DNA from: Azorhizobium doebereinerae UFLA1-100
Lineage (GTDB): Bacteria > Pseudomonadota > Alphaproteobacteria > Rhizobiales > Xanthobacteraceae
Direction: 5' to 3'
DNA: 64,000 bases
Assembly (NCBI RefSeq): GCF_000473085.1
Contig: NZ_AXBA01000012.1
Span: forward strand, 56,924 to 120,923
Part shown: positions 43,983 to 51,590 of the stretch, piece after piece
Numbering within the stretch: the stretch's first letter is position 1
Layout of the letters: each line of letters begins with the position of its first letter
Translations under genes and position numbers: made by a program
The notes under the pieces: generated by a model
Databases searched by the model: none
Seen by the model: only the letters and a program-made list of their open reading frames with translations
What the model was told of the DNA's origin: nothing

Positions 43983-43996
43983 TTGACGAGGATCAA
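43983..43996. promoter_or_regulatory. FixK/FNR-type box, proximal to adhP
   Basis: TTGACGAGGATCAA fits the same consensus. Its centre is 60 bases before the adhP ATG; a class II position near -41.5 would put the start of transcription near 44031, just before the GAGGAGA ribosome site. Confidence 0.72.
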
Positions 43997-44049
43997 GGTG
44001 AGCTTGGGCTCATTGCGCTGTCCTCCCGGGCGAGTTGAGGAGACCGGCA

Positions 44050-45075
44050 ATGACAAACATGATGAAAGCCGCCGTCGTCCACCAGTTGGGCCAGCCCCTC
44101 GTGATCGAGCAGGTGCCCGTTCCAGAGCCAGGCCCGGACCAGATTCTCGTCCGCATCGCCGCCACCGGCGTCTGCCACACCGACCTTCACGCCGTGAAGG
44201 GCGACTGGCCGGTGAAGCCCAGCCCGCCGTTCATTCCCGGGCACGAGGGCGTCGGCACCGTGGTCGGCGTCGGCCGCTCGGTGAAGCGCGTCAAGGAAGG
44301 CGACCGTGTCGGCATTCCGTGGCTGCATACCGCCTGCGGCTACTGCCCGCATTGCCGCACCGGCTGGGAGACGCTGTGCGCCGACCAGAAGAACACCGGC
44401 TATTCGGTGAACGGCAGCTTCGCGGAATATGCCCTCGCCGATCCCAATTATGTCGGCCGCCTGCCGGACAAGCTGGACTGGGGTCCGGCCGCGCCGGTGC
44501 TGTGCGCCGGCGTCACCGTCTACAAGGGCCTCAAGGAAACCGAGGTGAAGCCGGGCGAATGGGTCGCCATCTCCGGCATCGGCGGCCTCGGCCACATGGC
44601 GGTGCAATATGCCAAGGCCATGGGCATGCACGTGGCCGCGGTCGACGTGCACCCGGAAAAGCTCGCCCTGGCGCAGAAGCTCGGTGCCGAGATCGTCGTC
44701 AACGCCCGCGAGGAAGATCCCGGCGCGGTGCTGCAGAAGCAGCTCGGCGGCGTGCACGGCGTCCTGGTGACGGCGGTCTCGCCCAAGGCGTTCGAGCAGG
44801 CCTTCAACATGCTGCGCTCGCACGGCACCATGGCGCTGTGCGGCCTGCCGCCGGGCATGTTCGCCATGCCGATCTTCGACACGGTGCTGAAGCGCATCAC
44901 CGTGCGCGGCTCCATCGTCGGCACGCGGCAGGATCTGGAAGAATCGCTGGAGTTCGCCGGCAATGGCCAGGTGGCCGCCCACTTCTCGTGGGACAAGCTG
45001 GAGAACATCAACGCCATCTTCCAGCGCATGGAGGAAGGCGGCATCGACGGCCGCATCGTCCTCGACATGAACTGA
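44050..45075 (+). CDS. zinc-dependent alcohol dehydrogenase AdhP
   Basis: The 341-residue medium-chain dehydrogenase has the catalytic zinc ligands Cys in ATGVCHTDLHA, His in PGHEGVGTV and a later Cys. The structural zinc cysteines are CGYCPHCRTGWETLC, and the NAD loop is GIGGLGHMAVQYAKAMG. AdhP interconverts ethanol and acetaldehyde. GAGGAGA precedes ATG 44050. A well-placed FixK/FNR-type box upstream suggests induction at low oxygen. A strong hairpin follows the stop. Confidence 0.95.
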   Translation: MTNMMKAAVVHQLGQPLVIEQVPVPEPGPDQILVRIAATGVCHTDLHAVKGDWPVKPSPPFIPGHEGVGTVVGVGRSVKRVKEGDRVGIPWLHTACGYCPHCRTGWETLCADQKNTGYSVNGSFAEYALADPNYVGRLPDKLDWGPAAPVLCAGVTVYKGLKETEVKPGEWVAISGIGGLGHMAVQYAKAMGMHVAAVDVHPEKLALAQKLGAEIVVNAREEDPGAVLQKQLGGVHGVLVTAVSPKAFEQAFNMLRSHGTMALCGLPPGMFAMPIFDTVLKRITVRGSIVGTRQDLEESLEFAGNGQVAAHFSWDKLENINAIFQRMEEGGIDGRIVLDMN

Positions 45076-45081
45076 GCAGCC

Positions 45082-45115
45082 GGCGCCCCGCTCCCGGCCA
45101 CCGGGACGGGGCGCC
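45082..45115 (+). terminator. hairpin terminator of adhP
   Basis: GGCGCCCCG (45082-45090) pairs with CGGGGCGCC (45107-45115), with an inner TCCCGG/CCGGGA. It starts seven bases after the stop. T-run is weak (CCTGT). Confidence 0.65.
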
Positions 45116-45204
45116 CCTGTCATGTCATGGCCAGATCCGATTCCCGCCCGGTCGGGCACGCAAAGCGGTTCCCGACCGCCCGGTTCCCGTCTTAAGCTGG
45201 CGGC

Positions 45205-45594
45205 ATGGATCCGTCGCTCCTCATCTGCCTGTCCGGTGCCGGTACGACAGTGAAGCTCGCCCTCGCCTTCACCCTTGCCTGGACGCATTCGGTGCAGAAG
45301 ACCTCCTGGGAGGAAGACTGGCTGGCGACGCCCCAGGGCCTCGTCATCACCGAGATGCGCATCGAGGGCTCGGGGGCCGGCATGGAACCGCCGGAAGACG
45401 CTGTGCGCCTCGACGGGCGCTACGTCGCCCATCCCCACATCGCCCCGCTGGCCGAAGTGGTGCTGCGCCGGTCCAATGCCACTGCGGATTACAGGATCTG
45501 CCTCGACGGCACCTGCCGCCCCATGGGCGAACTGGTGCCGCCGGATGCCGATCCGGTCACCCTGACGCTCTGTTCCGAGCAGGACCAGCCCTGA
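45205..45594 (+). CDS. DUF1850 protein, TAXI-TRAP associated family
   Basis: The 129-residue protein matches DUF1850: an N-terminal hydrophobic segment, then FTLAWTHSVQKTSWEEDW and ITEMRIEGSGAGMEPPEDA. The family is usually encoded beside TAXI-TRAP transporters and is thought to assist them. Here the transporter lies 3 kb upstream, separated by the dehydrogenase pair, so the association is relaxed. The N-terminus resembles a weak signal or anchor. Confidence 0.8.
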   Translation: MDPSLLICLSGAGTTVKLALAFTLAWTHSVQKTSWEEDWLATPQGLVITEMRIEGSGAGMEPPEDAVRLDGRYVAHPHIAPLAEVVLRRSNATADYRICLDGTCRPMGELVPPDADPVTLTLCSEQDQP

Positions 45595-45640
45595 CCGCGC
45601 CGCAGGTGCGCGCGCCGCGCCAAGCGATTATATGCGGGGC

Positions 45641-46531
45641 ATGAGCCAGCCCATCGTGTTCGATCGCGCCCTGCTGCGGCGCCGCCAGGCCCGCGCCGCC
45701 CGCCTCGGCCCCGAGCCGTTCCTGCTGGAACGGGCGGCGGAGGATCTGGCGGAGCGCCTCGCCACCATCAAGCGCCGCTTCGAGCGCGCCGTGGACCTCG
45801 GCACGCCGACCGATGCCGTCGCCCGTGCGCTCGCCGGCCATCCCGGCATCGGCACGCTCATGGCGGCGGCGCCGCTGGCGGCGGGGCTCGCCGGCCGCGC
45901 GCCCGCCGTGGTGGCGGACGAGGAGGCCCTGCCCTTCGGCCATGGCGCGCTGGACCTCGTGGTCTCCGCCCTCGCCCTGCAACTGGTCAACGACCTGCCG
46001 GGCGCCTTCGCCCAGATCCGCCGCGCCCTGCGGCCGGACGGACTGTTCCTTGCCGCCCTCGTCGGCGGCGGCAGCCTCGCCGAACTGCGTGAGGCTTTCA
46101 CGGTGGCCGAGAGCGAGACCACCGGCGGCATCTCGCCCCGCGTCGCCCCGTTCGCGGACGTGCGCGACCTCGGCGGGCTGCTCCAGCGCGCCGGCTTCGC
46201 TTTGCCCGTGACCGACGTGGACCGGGTGGTGGTGCGCTACAGCTCGCCCTTCGGCCTGATGGCCGACCTGCGCCGCATGGGCGCCGGCAACGCGCTGGTG
46301 GAGCGGCGGCGGACGCCGCTGCGCCGGGCCACGCTGCTGCGCGCGGCGGAGGTCTATGCCGAGCGCTTCTCCGATCCCGACGGGCGGGTGCGGGCCACGT
46401 TCGAGATCGTCTGGCTGTCCGGCTGGGCGCCGGACGAGAGCCAGCAGAAGCCGCTGCGTCCTGGCTCCGCCCGCATGCGCCTCGCCGACGCGCTGGGCAC
46501 CAGCGAGCGCCCGGCCGACGAGACGCCCTGA
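45641..46531 (+). CDS. SAM-dependent methyltransferase-like protein (NDUFAF5/BioC-like)
   Basis: The 296-residue protein starts with IVFDRALLRRRQARAARLGPEPFLLERAAEDLAERL. This is typical of the alphaproteobacterial homologues of NDUFAF5, a factor that hydroxylates or modifies a complex I subunit. The central ALDLVVSALALQLVNDLPGAF and RRALRPDGLFLAAL fit motif II/III of class I methyltransferases. The expected glycine-rich motif I is degenerate (ERAVDLGTPTDAVA), so SAM binding may be altered. ATG 45641 fits the family N-terminus; 45632 is possible. Confidence 0.78.
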   Translation: MSQPIVFDRALLRRRQARAARLGPEPFLLERAAEDLAERLATIKRRFERAVDLGTPTDAVARALAGHPGIGTLMAAAPLAAGLAGRAPAVVADEEALPFGHGALDLVVSALALQLVNDLPGAFAQIRRALRPDGLFLAALVGGGSLAELREAFTVAESETTGGISPRVAPFADVRDLGGLLQRAGFALPVTDVDRVVVRYSSPFGLMADLRRMGAGNALVERRRTPLRRATLLRAAEVYAERFSDPDGRVRATFEIVWLSGWAPDESQQKPLRPGSARMRLADALGTSERPADETP

Positions 46532-46544
46532 CGGCGCCAAGGCG

Positions 46545-47057
46545 TCAGAGGTCGAACACCAGGCATGTGGTGGTGGCATGGGCCAGCAGGCGGCCCTTGG
46601 CATCGGTGAGGGAGCCTTCGGCCGTGGCGGTGCGCCGGCCGGCATGGAGCACGCGCCCCTCCGCCGCCACCGGCCCGGTCTGATCGGTCATCGGGCGCAC
46701 GAAGCTGATCTTGAATTCCAGCGTGGTGTAGCCGCTGCCCTTGTCCAGGGTGGAGTGCACCGCGCAGCCCATGCAGGAATCGAGCGCGGTCGCCGCATAG
46801 CCGCCATGGACGATGCCCAGCGGATTGTAATGGCGCTGGTCCGGCGCGCCGGTGAACACCACCCGCCCCTTCTCCAGCGTGCCGAGCTCGAAGCCGAACA
46901 GAGCGAAGATGGGCGGCCGGGGAAACCGGCCGTCGGCGATGGCGCCGAGGAATTCCAGCCCGCCCATGGAGGCCAGCACCTCGGGCGGGACGAAGCCGAA
47001 GGCCGGCGCGGCCCCGCTCGCGGGCATGGCGATCTCGGGCGCGGAACCGTGGGTCAT
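46545..47057 (-). CDS. PaaI-like hotdog thioesterase
   Basis: The 170-residue protein has a hotdog domain with NPLGIVHGGYAATALDSCMGCAVHS, the HGG motif of PaaI/YbgC-like acyl-CoA thioesterases, and KISFVRPMTDQTGPVAAEGRVLH. It likely hydrolyses an aromatic or medium-chain acyl-CoA. The start at 47057 has GAGGAG six bases upstream. It is divergent from a TetR gene whose operator-like palindromes lie between, so the TetR protein probably controls it. Confidence 0.85.
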   Translation of the reverse strand: MTHGSAPEIAMPASGAAPAFGFVPPEVLASMGGLEFLGAIADGRFPRPPIFALFGFELGTLEKGRVVFTGAPDQRHYNPLGIVHGGYAATALDSCMGCAVHSTLDKGSGYTTLEFKISFVRPMTDQTGPVAAEGRVLHAGRRTATAEGSLTDAKGRLLAHATTTCLVFDL

Positions 47058-47085
47058 GGGCATCTCCTCAAGCTGTTCCTGCGAG

Positions 47086-47114
47086 CTTGACGGATTCAAG
47101 ACGACCAGTCATCT
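47086..47114. promoter_or_regulatory. candidate TetR operators
   Basis: CTTGA-CGGAT-TCAAG (47086-47100) is a perfect-arm palindrome. AGACGACCAGTCATCT (47099-47114) is a near-perfect dyad (6 of 7 positions) around GACCAGTC, the core reported for LmrA/YxaF-type TetR sites. They lie between the divergent thioesterase and TetR genes. Confidence 0.6.
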
Positions 47115-47121
47115 AAAAAGC

Positions 47122-47733
47122 ATGCCGAGACCCGCCACGCCCGGAACCCGTGCCCATCTGCTGTCCACCGGCCTGCGGCGGCTGCATGCCAGCGGCTATG
47201 CCGCATGTGGGGTGCAGGAGATCACCCAGGCGGCGGGCGTGCCCAAGGGCTCGTTCTACAACCACTTCCCCAGCAAGGAGGCGTTCGCCGCCGCCGCCGT
47301 GGATGCCTATTGGGCCAAGCTCCGCGGGCGGCTGGCCGACTGCCTGTCCGATCCGGCGCACCCGCCGCTGGAGCGCCTGCGCGGCTTCTTCGAAGGCCAG
47401 TTCGCCCGCATGGAGGCGGGCGGGTTCGCGGGCGGCTGCTTCCTCGGCAACATGGGGCTCGAAGTGGCCGACCACGCCCCGCTGGTGCGCGAACGCCTCG
47501 CGGCCGCCCTCGCGGACTGGACCGAGATCGTGTCCACGGTGCTGGCCGAAGCGCGCGCGGCCGGGACCATTCCCGCCGACACGGATTGCCCGGCCATGGC
47601 CGGGGTTCTGCTGGCGGCGTTCGAGGGCGCGCTCATGCGCAGCCGCATCCAGCGCGACCGCAAGCCGCTGGACGATTTTCTAAGCCTGAGTTTCGACCCG
47701 CTCCGGCGCCGAGCCGCCCCATCGCAGGCTTGA
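47122..47733 (+). CDS. TetR-family regulator
   Basis: The 203-residue protein has the TetR helix-turn-helix (LLSTGLRRLHASGYAACGVQEITQAAGVPKGSFYNHFPSKEAFA) and a helical ligand domain containing GGCFLGNMGLEVADHAPLVRERL, a signature of the LmrA/YxaF/NemR-like group. Inducers in this group are flavonoids, drugs or electrophiles. ATG 47122 is eight bases after the putative operator. It probably represses itself and the divergent thioesterase. Confidence 0.9.
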   Translation: MPRPATPGTRAHLLSTGLRRLHASGYAACGVQEITQAAGVPKGSFYNHFPSKEAFAAAAVDAYWAKLRGRLADCLSDPAHPPLERLRGFFEGQFARMEAGGFAGGCFLGNMGLEVADHAPLVRERLAAALADWTEIVSTVLAEARAAGTIPADTDCPAMAGVLLAAFEGALMRSRIQRDRKPLDDFLSLSFDPLRRRAAPSQA

Positions 47734-47814
47734 CCTCGGGGCGAACATGGTCAGCATCGGCGCCAAGGCCGCGTGGACGGCCGGCCGCGCCAGCGGATCA
47801 TGCGAGGACATGCC

Positions 47815-48975
47815 ATGCCCGGGTTCGTGTTCAACACCACCCCCTCCATCGTCTGCGCCTCCGGCGCCGCCACGCGGGTGGCCGACCTGTTCGCGCTGCG
47901 CAAGGTCTCACGGGTGCTGATCGTCACCGATCCCGGCATCCTGAAGGCCGGCCTCCTGGCCCCCACCCTGGAGGTCCTGCGGGACGCGCAGATCGCCCAC
48001 CGCATCTTCGACAGGGTGGAGGCCGATCCGCCGGAGGAGGTGGTGCTCGCCGCCGCCGCCGAGGCGGTGGAGATGGGCGCGCAGGGCGTGCTCGGGCTCG
48101 GCGGCGGCTCCTCGCTGGACGTGGCCAAGCTCGCCGCGCTGCTGGCGAAGGGCGAGGAATCGCTGGCCGACATCTATGGCGTCGGCCTCGCGCGGGGGCC
48201 GCGCCTGCCGCTCATCCTGGTGCCCACCACCGCCGGCACCGGCTCGGAGGTGACGCCCATCTCCATCGTCACCACCGGGCACAATGAGAAGAAGGGCGTG
48301 GTCTCCGCCTGCCTGATCCCGGACGTGGCGCTGCTCGATCCCGACCTGACCCTCGGCCTGCCCCCGGCGGTCACCGCCGCCACCGGCGTCGATGCCATGG
48401 TGCACGCCATCGAGGCCTATGCCTCGGCGAGCCCCAACAACAATCCGGTCTCCCGCACGCTGGCGCTGGAGGCGCTGCGGCTGCTGGGCGCCAACATCCG
48501 CGCCGCCGTCCACACCGGCACCGACCGGGAGGCGCGCAAGAACATGCTGCTGGGCTCCCTGCTGGCCGGGCAGGCCTTCGCCAATTCTCCGGTGGCGGCG
48601 GTGCATGCGCTCGCCTATCCGCTGGGCGGGCATTACCATCTGCCGCACGGGCTCACCAACGCGCTGGTGCTGCCCCACGTGCTGCGCTTCAACCTGCTGG
48701 CGGCCGCCGGCGCTTATGCCACGCTGGCGCCCTGCGTGTTCACGGACATCGGCAGCGGCCCGCAGGAGACGGTGGCCGAGCGTTTCGTGGAGCGCCTCGC
48801 GGCGTTGAACGTGGAGCTGGGCCTGCCGCGCACGCTGCGCGAGGTGAACGTGCCGCAGCACCATCTGCCCCGGCTTGCCGCCGATGCGATGAAGCAGACG
48901 CGGCTCCTGGTCAACAATCCGCGCCCGGTGAAGGAAGCCGACGCGCTCGCCATCTATGAGGCCGCCTGGGCATGA
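47815..48975 (+). CDS. iron-containing alcohol dehydrogenase (group III)
   Basis: The 386-residue protein has the NAD-binding GLGGGSSLDVAK, PTTAGTGSEVTPISI and the metal-ligand region TGVDAMVHAIEAY, AYPLGGHYHLPHGLTNALVLPHVL with its histidines. Such enzymes use Fe2+ to oxidise or reduce alcohols, diols or lactaldehyde-like substrates. The start MPGFVFN at 47815 has AGGA upstream. It overlaps the following thioesterase by four bases (ATGA), so the pair is an operon. The substrate is unknown. Confidence 0.9.
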   Translation: MPGFVFNTTPSIVCASGAATRVADLFALRKVSRVLIVTDPGILKAGLLAPTLEVLRDAQIAHRIFDRVEADPPEEVVLAAAAEAVEMGAQGVLGLGGGSSLDVAKLAALLAKGEESLADIYGVGLARGPRLPLILVPTTAGTGSEVTPISIVTTGHNEKKGVVSACLIPDVALLDPDLTLGLPPAVTAATGVDAMVHAIEAYASASPNNNPVSRTLALEALRLLGANIRAAVHTGTDREARKNMLLGSLLAGQAFANSPVAAVHALAYPLGGHYHLPHGLTNALVLPHVLRFNLLAAAGAYATLAPCVFTDIGSGPQETVAERFVERLAALNVELGLPRTLREVNVPQHHLPRLAADAMKQTRLLVNNPRPVKEADALAIYEAAWA

Positions 48976-49442
48976 CCAAAGCAGAGACCGCCGCCGACGC
49001 CCCGAAGACCAAGCGGGAAGCGCCCGCGACCCGCGCGTCCTTCCCGCACTTCCTGCCCATCACCACGCGCTGGGCGGACATGGACGTCTACGGCCACGTG
49101 AACAACGTGGTCTATTACGCCTATTTCGACACGGTGGTGGCGGAGTATCTGATGCGTACCGACGGGGTGAACCCGCACGAGAGCCAGGCCATCGGGCTCG
49201 TGGTGGAAACCCGGTGCTCTTATTTCAAGAGCCTCACCTTCCCCGAGACGGTCGAAGCCGGGCTCAGGGTCACACGGCTCGGCGGCACCTCGGTGCGCTA
49301 CGAGATCGGCATCTTCAAGCAGGGCGAGGACACCGCCTCGGCCCAGGGCTATTTCGTCCACGTCTATGTGGACCGCGACACCCGCCGCCCGGTGCCGTTG
49401 CCGGACCATCTGAAGATCGCGCTCGCCCCGCTGGCGGTGTGA
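48972..49442 (+). CDS. acyl-CoA thioesterase (4-hydroxybenzoyl-CoA thioesterase-like)
   Basis: The 156-residue hotdog protein has the catalytic segment TTRWADMDVYGHVNNVVYYAYFDT, with the Asp and HVNN of the 4HBT/YbgC group. Its N-terminal ~25 residues are charged and probably flexible. The overlap with the Fe-ADH gene implies joint action, for example on an acyl-CoA/aldehyde/alcohol branch, but the pathway is not identified. Confidence 0.88.
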   Translation: MTKAETAADAPKTKREAPATRASFPHFLPITTRWADMDVYGHVNNVVYYAYFDTVVAEYLMRTDGVNPHESQAIGLVVETRCSYFKSLTFPETVEAGLRVTRLGGTSVRYEIGIFKQGEDTASAQGYFVHVYVDRDTRRPVPLPDHLKIALAPLAV

Positions 49443-49446
49443 GCGC

Positions 49447-49680
49447 TCAGGCGCCTGCGGCCAGCGGGCGGTTGCGCCTGCGGCCGATGGCCCGCACCCG
49501 CGGCGCCAGCATCCAGGCGAGCGGGACGGAGACCAACGCGGTGGCGATGGTCATCTGCGGGATGAGCGTGAACGCCTGCTGGGCCAGCGGCGTGGAGAGA
49601 ATGGCGATGATGCCGGCGCCGAACAGCACCGCCTGGATCATCAGATACAGCATCGCCGAGATTTGCAGCCGAACGGACAT
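49447..49680 (-). CDS. small two-helix membrane protein, EcfG-type promoter
   Basis: The 77-residue protein has two membrane helices (LYLMIQAVLFGAGIIAIL and MTIATALVSVPLAWML) and a basic C-terminus RVRAIGRRRNRP. No firm family is recognised. GGAGG eight bases before ATG 49680 and an exact EcfG promoter at 49714-49738 support a real general-stress gene. Confidence 0.75.
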   Translation of the reverse strand: MSVRLQISAMLYLMIQAVLFGAGIIAILSTPLAQQAFTLIPQMTIATALVSVPLAWMLAPRVRAIGRRRNRPLAAGA

Positions 49681-49713
49681 GGCGGGAGCCTCCGAAGTGC
49701 CGGTATGGGCAAC

Positions 49714-49738
49714 AACGGTCCCGCCGGGCTGCGGTTCC
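49714..49738 (-). promoter_or_regulatory. EcfG-type promoter of the small membrane protein gene
   Basis: On the minus strand GGAAC (49738-49734), 16 bases, CGTT (49717-49714): exact consensus, 34 bases from the ATG at 49680. Confidence 0.85.
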
Positions 49739-49746
49739 GCCTCGCC

Positions 49747-50151
49747 TCAGGGACCCAGCAGGTCGATGAGCGGCGGGATCAGCGGCTCGTCGGCGGGAGG
49801 CATGGGGATGTCGCGCAGCTTGGAGGCGCGCAACCACTTCAGCGCCTTGTGCTCGCGGGCCGTCACCGGCCCCTCCCAGCGGCGGCAGATCCACAGCGGC
49901 ATCAGCAGGTGGAAGTCGGCATAGCCGTGGCTGGCGAAGGTGAGGGGCGCCAGGCACGCCTCTTTCACGGTGATGCCGAGCTCCTCGTGGAGCTCGCGGA
50001 TGAGCGTCTCTTCCGGCCGCTCGCCCGGCTCCACCTTGCCGCCGGGAAATTCCCACAGCCCGGCCAGCGCTTTGCCCTCCGGGCGCTGGGCCACCAGCAC
50101 CCGGCCATCCACGTCCACCAGGGCGCAGGCGGCGACGAGGACGATCTTCAC
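49747..50151 (-). CDS. 8-oxo-dGTP diphosphatase MutT (Nudix)
   Basis: The 134-residue protein has the complete Nudix box [24 protein letters not shown], preceded by [16 protein letters not shown]. MutT removes oxidised dGTP to prevent A:T to C:G changes. It starts with GTG, which overlaps the argJ stop (GTGA), so it is translated after argJ. The argJ-mutT order is common in Hyphomicrobiales. Confidence 0.93.
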   Translation of the reverse strand: MKIVLVAACALVDVDGRVLVAQRPEGKALAGLWEFPGGKVEPGERPEETLIRELHEELGITVKEACLAPLTFASHGYADFHLLMPLWICRRWEGPVTAREHKALKWLRASKLRDIPMPPADEPLIPPLIDLLGP

Positions 50152-51389
50152 GAGCGGTAGTCGCCGTTGATGGCCACGTATTCCTTGGTGAGATCGCAGG
50201 TCAGCACCCGGTCGCTGCCCTTGCCGAGGCCGAGGTCCACGCGGATGTCGATGACGTCGCCCTTCATGTAGTCCGAGACCACGGCCTCGTCATAGGACGG
50301 GTCGCGCGCGCCCTCGGCGGCGACGCGGATGTCGCCGAAGGAGATGGCGAGGCGGTCGCGGTCGGCGGGCTCGCCCGCCTTGCCCACCGCCATGACGACC
50401 CGGCCCCAATTGGCGTCCTCGCCCGCCACCGCCGTCTTCACCAGCGGCGAATTGGCGATGGAGAAGGCGATGCGCCGGGCCGAGGACTTGGACACCGCGC
50501 CGGTCACATGCACGCGCACCAGCTTGCGGGCGCCCTCGCCGTCGCGGGCCACCTGCTCGGCCAGATCATTGAGCACGCCCTTCAGCGCCTTGCGGAACGC
50601 CCGCAGCACCGGATCCGCGGCGTCCTTCACCTGCGGCGCGCCCACGTCCTTGGCGGCGCCGGTGGCGAACATGAGCAGGGTATCGGAGGTGGAGGTGTCG
50701 CCGTCGATGGTCACGGCATTGAAGCTGTTGACCACCAATTTGTTCAGCAGCTTCTGGAGCACCGGCGCGGCGATGGGCGCATCGGTGAACACGAAGGACA
50801 GCATGGTCGCCATGTCCGGGGCGATCATGCCGGCGCCCTTGGCGATGCCGGCGATGGTCACGCTGGTCTTGCCGAACGGCACCGTCGCGGTGGCGAGCTT
50901 GGGGAAGGTGTCGGTGGTCATGATGGCGCGGGCGGGCGCCTCCCACGGCCCGGCGGCGAGGCTGCCGGCCATGGTGCCCATCACGCCCTCGAACTTGGTC
51001 GCGTCCAACGGCTCGCCGATGACGCCGGTGGAGGCGAGGAACACCTCCGTCGACTTGCAGCCCAGCGTCCGGGCGGCGATCTGGGCCGTGAGCGCGGTGG
51101 CCTCGCGGCCCTTGTGGCCGGTGAAGGCGTTGGCATTGCCCGAATTGACCACGAGGCCGCGCGCCTTGCCCTTCTTCAGGGCTTCCCGGCACCATTCCAC
51201 CGGGGCGGAGGGGCAGAGCGAGCGCGTGGTGACGCCGGCCACCGTCGTGCCCTTGGCGAAGGCCACCAGCAGCGCATCGGTGCGGCCCTTGTAGCGGATG
51301 CCCGCCTCGGCGGTGGCGAAGGACACGCCCGGAACGGGCGGAACCTCGGGCAGGGACTTGGGCGCAAGCGGCGAGATGGACGCGGACAT
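50148..51389 (-). CDS. bifunctional ornithine acetyltransferase/N-acetylglutamate synthase ArgJ
   Basis: The 413-residue protein is ArgJ. It is made as a precursor that cuts itself between Ala194 and Thr195 in PDMATMLSF, the Thr becoming the nucleophile. Other hallmarks are [26 protein letters not shown] and the C-terminal [12 protein letters not shown]. It recycles the acetyl group in arginine synthesis. The start [12 protein letters not shown] at 51389 follows family practice; a longer frame to 51446 is not supported. It is followed by mutT and preceded by the parvulin gene with its own terminator. Confidence 0.97.
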   Translation of the reverse strand: MSASISPLAPKSLPEVPPVPGVSFATAEAGIRYKGRTDALLVAFAKGTTVAGVTTRSLCPSAPVEWCREALKKGKARGLVVNSGNANAFTGHKGREATALTAQIAARTLGCKSTEVFLASTGVIGEPLDATKFEGVMGTMAGSLAAGPWEAPARAIMTTDTFPKLATATVPFGKTSVTIAGIAKGAGMIAPDMATMLSFVFTDAPIAAPVLQKLLNKLVVNSFNAVTIDGDTSTSDTLLMFATGAAKDVGAPQVKDAADPVLRAFRKALKGVLNDLAEQVARDGEGARKLVRVHVTGAVSKSSARRIAFSIANSPLVKTAVAGEDANWGRVVMAVGKAGEPADRDRLAISFGDIRVAAEGARDPSYDEAVVSDYMKGDVIDIRVDLGLGKGSDRVLTCDLTKEYVAINGDYRS

Positions 51390-51513
51390 GAAGGCCCCCA
51401 AAGAGTTGGCGGGAGCCGGTGTGCCGCACCTCGCCGTCATAGGCAAGGCCCTCGCAAGGTCAGGAGCGCGCCGGGCGCCGGGGCCAGCCGGGGCGATGCA
51501 GGCGCCTCCCGGG

Positions 51514-51548
51514 CAAAAAACAACCCGACCGCGCGGGGCGCGGCCGGG
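51514..51548 (-). terminator. terminator of the parvulin gene
   Basis: A stem of CCCG(A/G)CCGCG type (51524-51533 with 51539-51548) pairs better as minus-strand RNA (G-U). It is followed on that strand by TTGTTTTTTG. Confidence 0.82.
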
Positions 51549-51590
51549 CTTGCCATTGCATCCGCCGGCAGTCTCGCCGACGAGGCGTCG

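Larger units (their letters stand above)
43657..44049. other. 393-base divergent gap between ALDH and adhP
   Basis: No gene is seen; translated frames are poor. It contains two FNR/FixK-type boxes (listed separately) and a CGCCCGCCCGGGCGGGCG palindrome near the ALDH start (about 43679-43696). Confidence 0.6.

Noticed and set aside
43997-44049. Sigma-54 promoter before adhP
   Set aside because: No TGGC(A/C)-N8-TTGC(A/T) match with correct spacing; TTGGGCTCATTGC only loosely resembles it.
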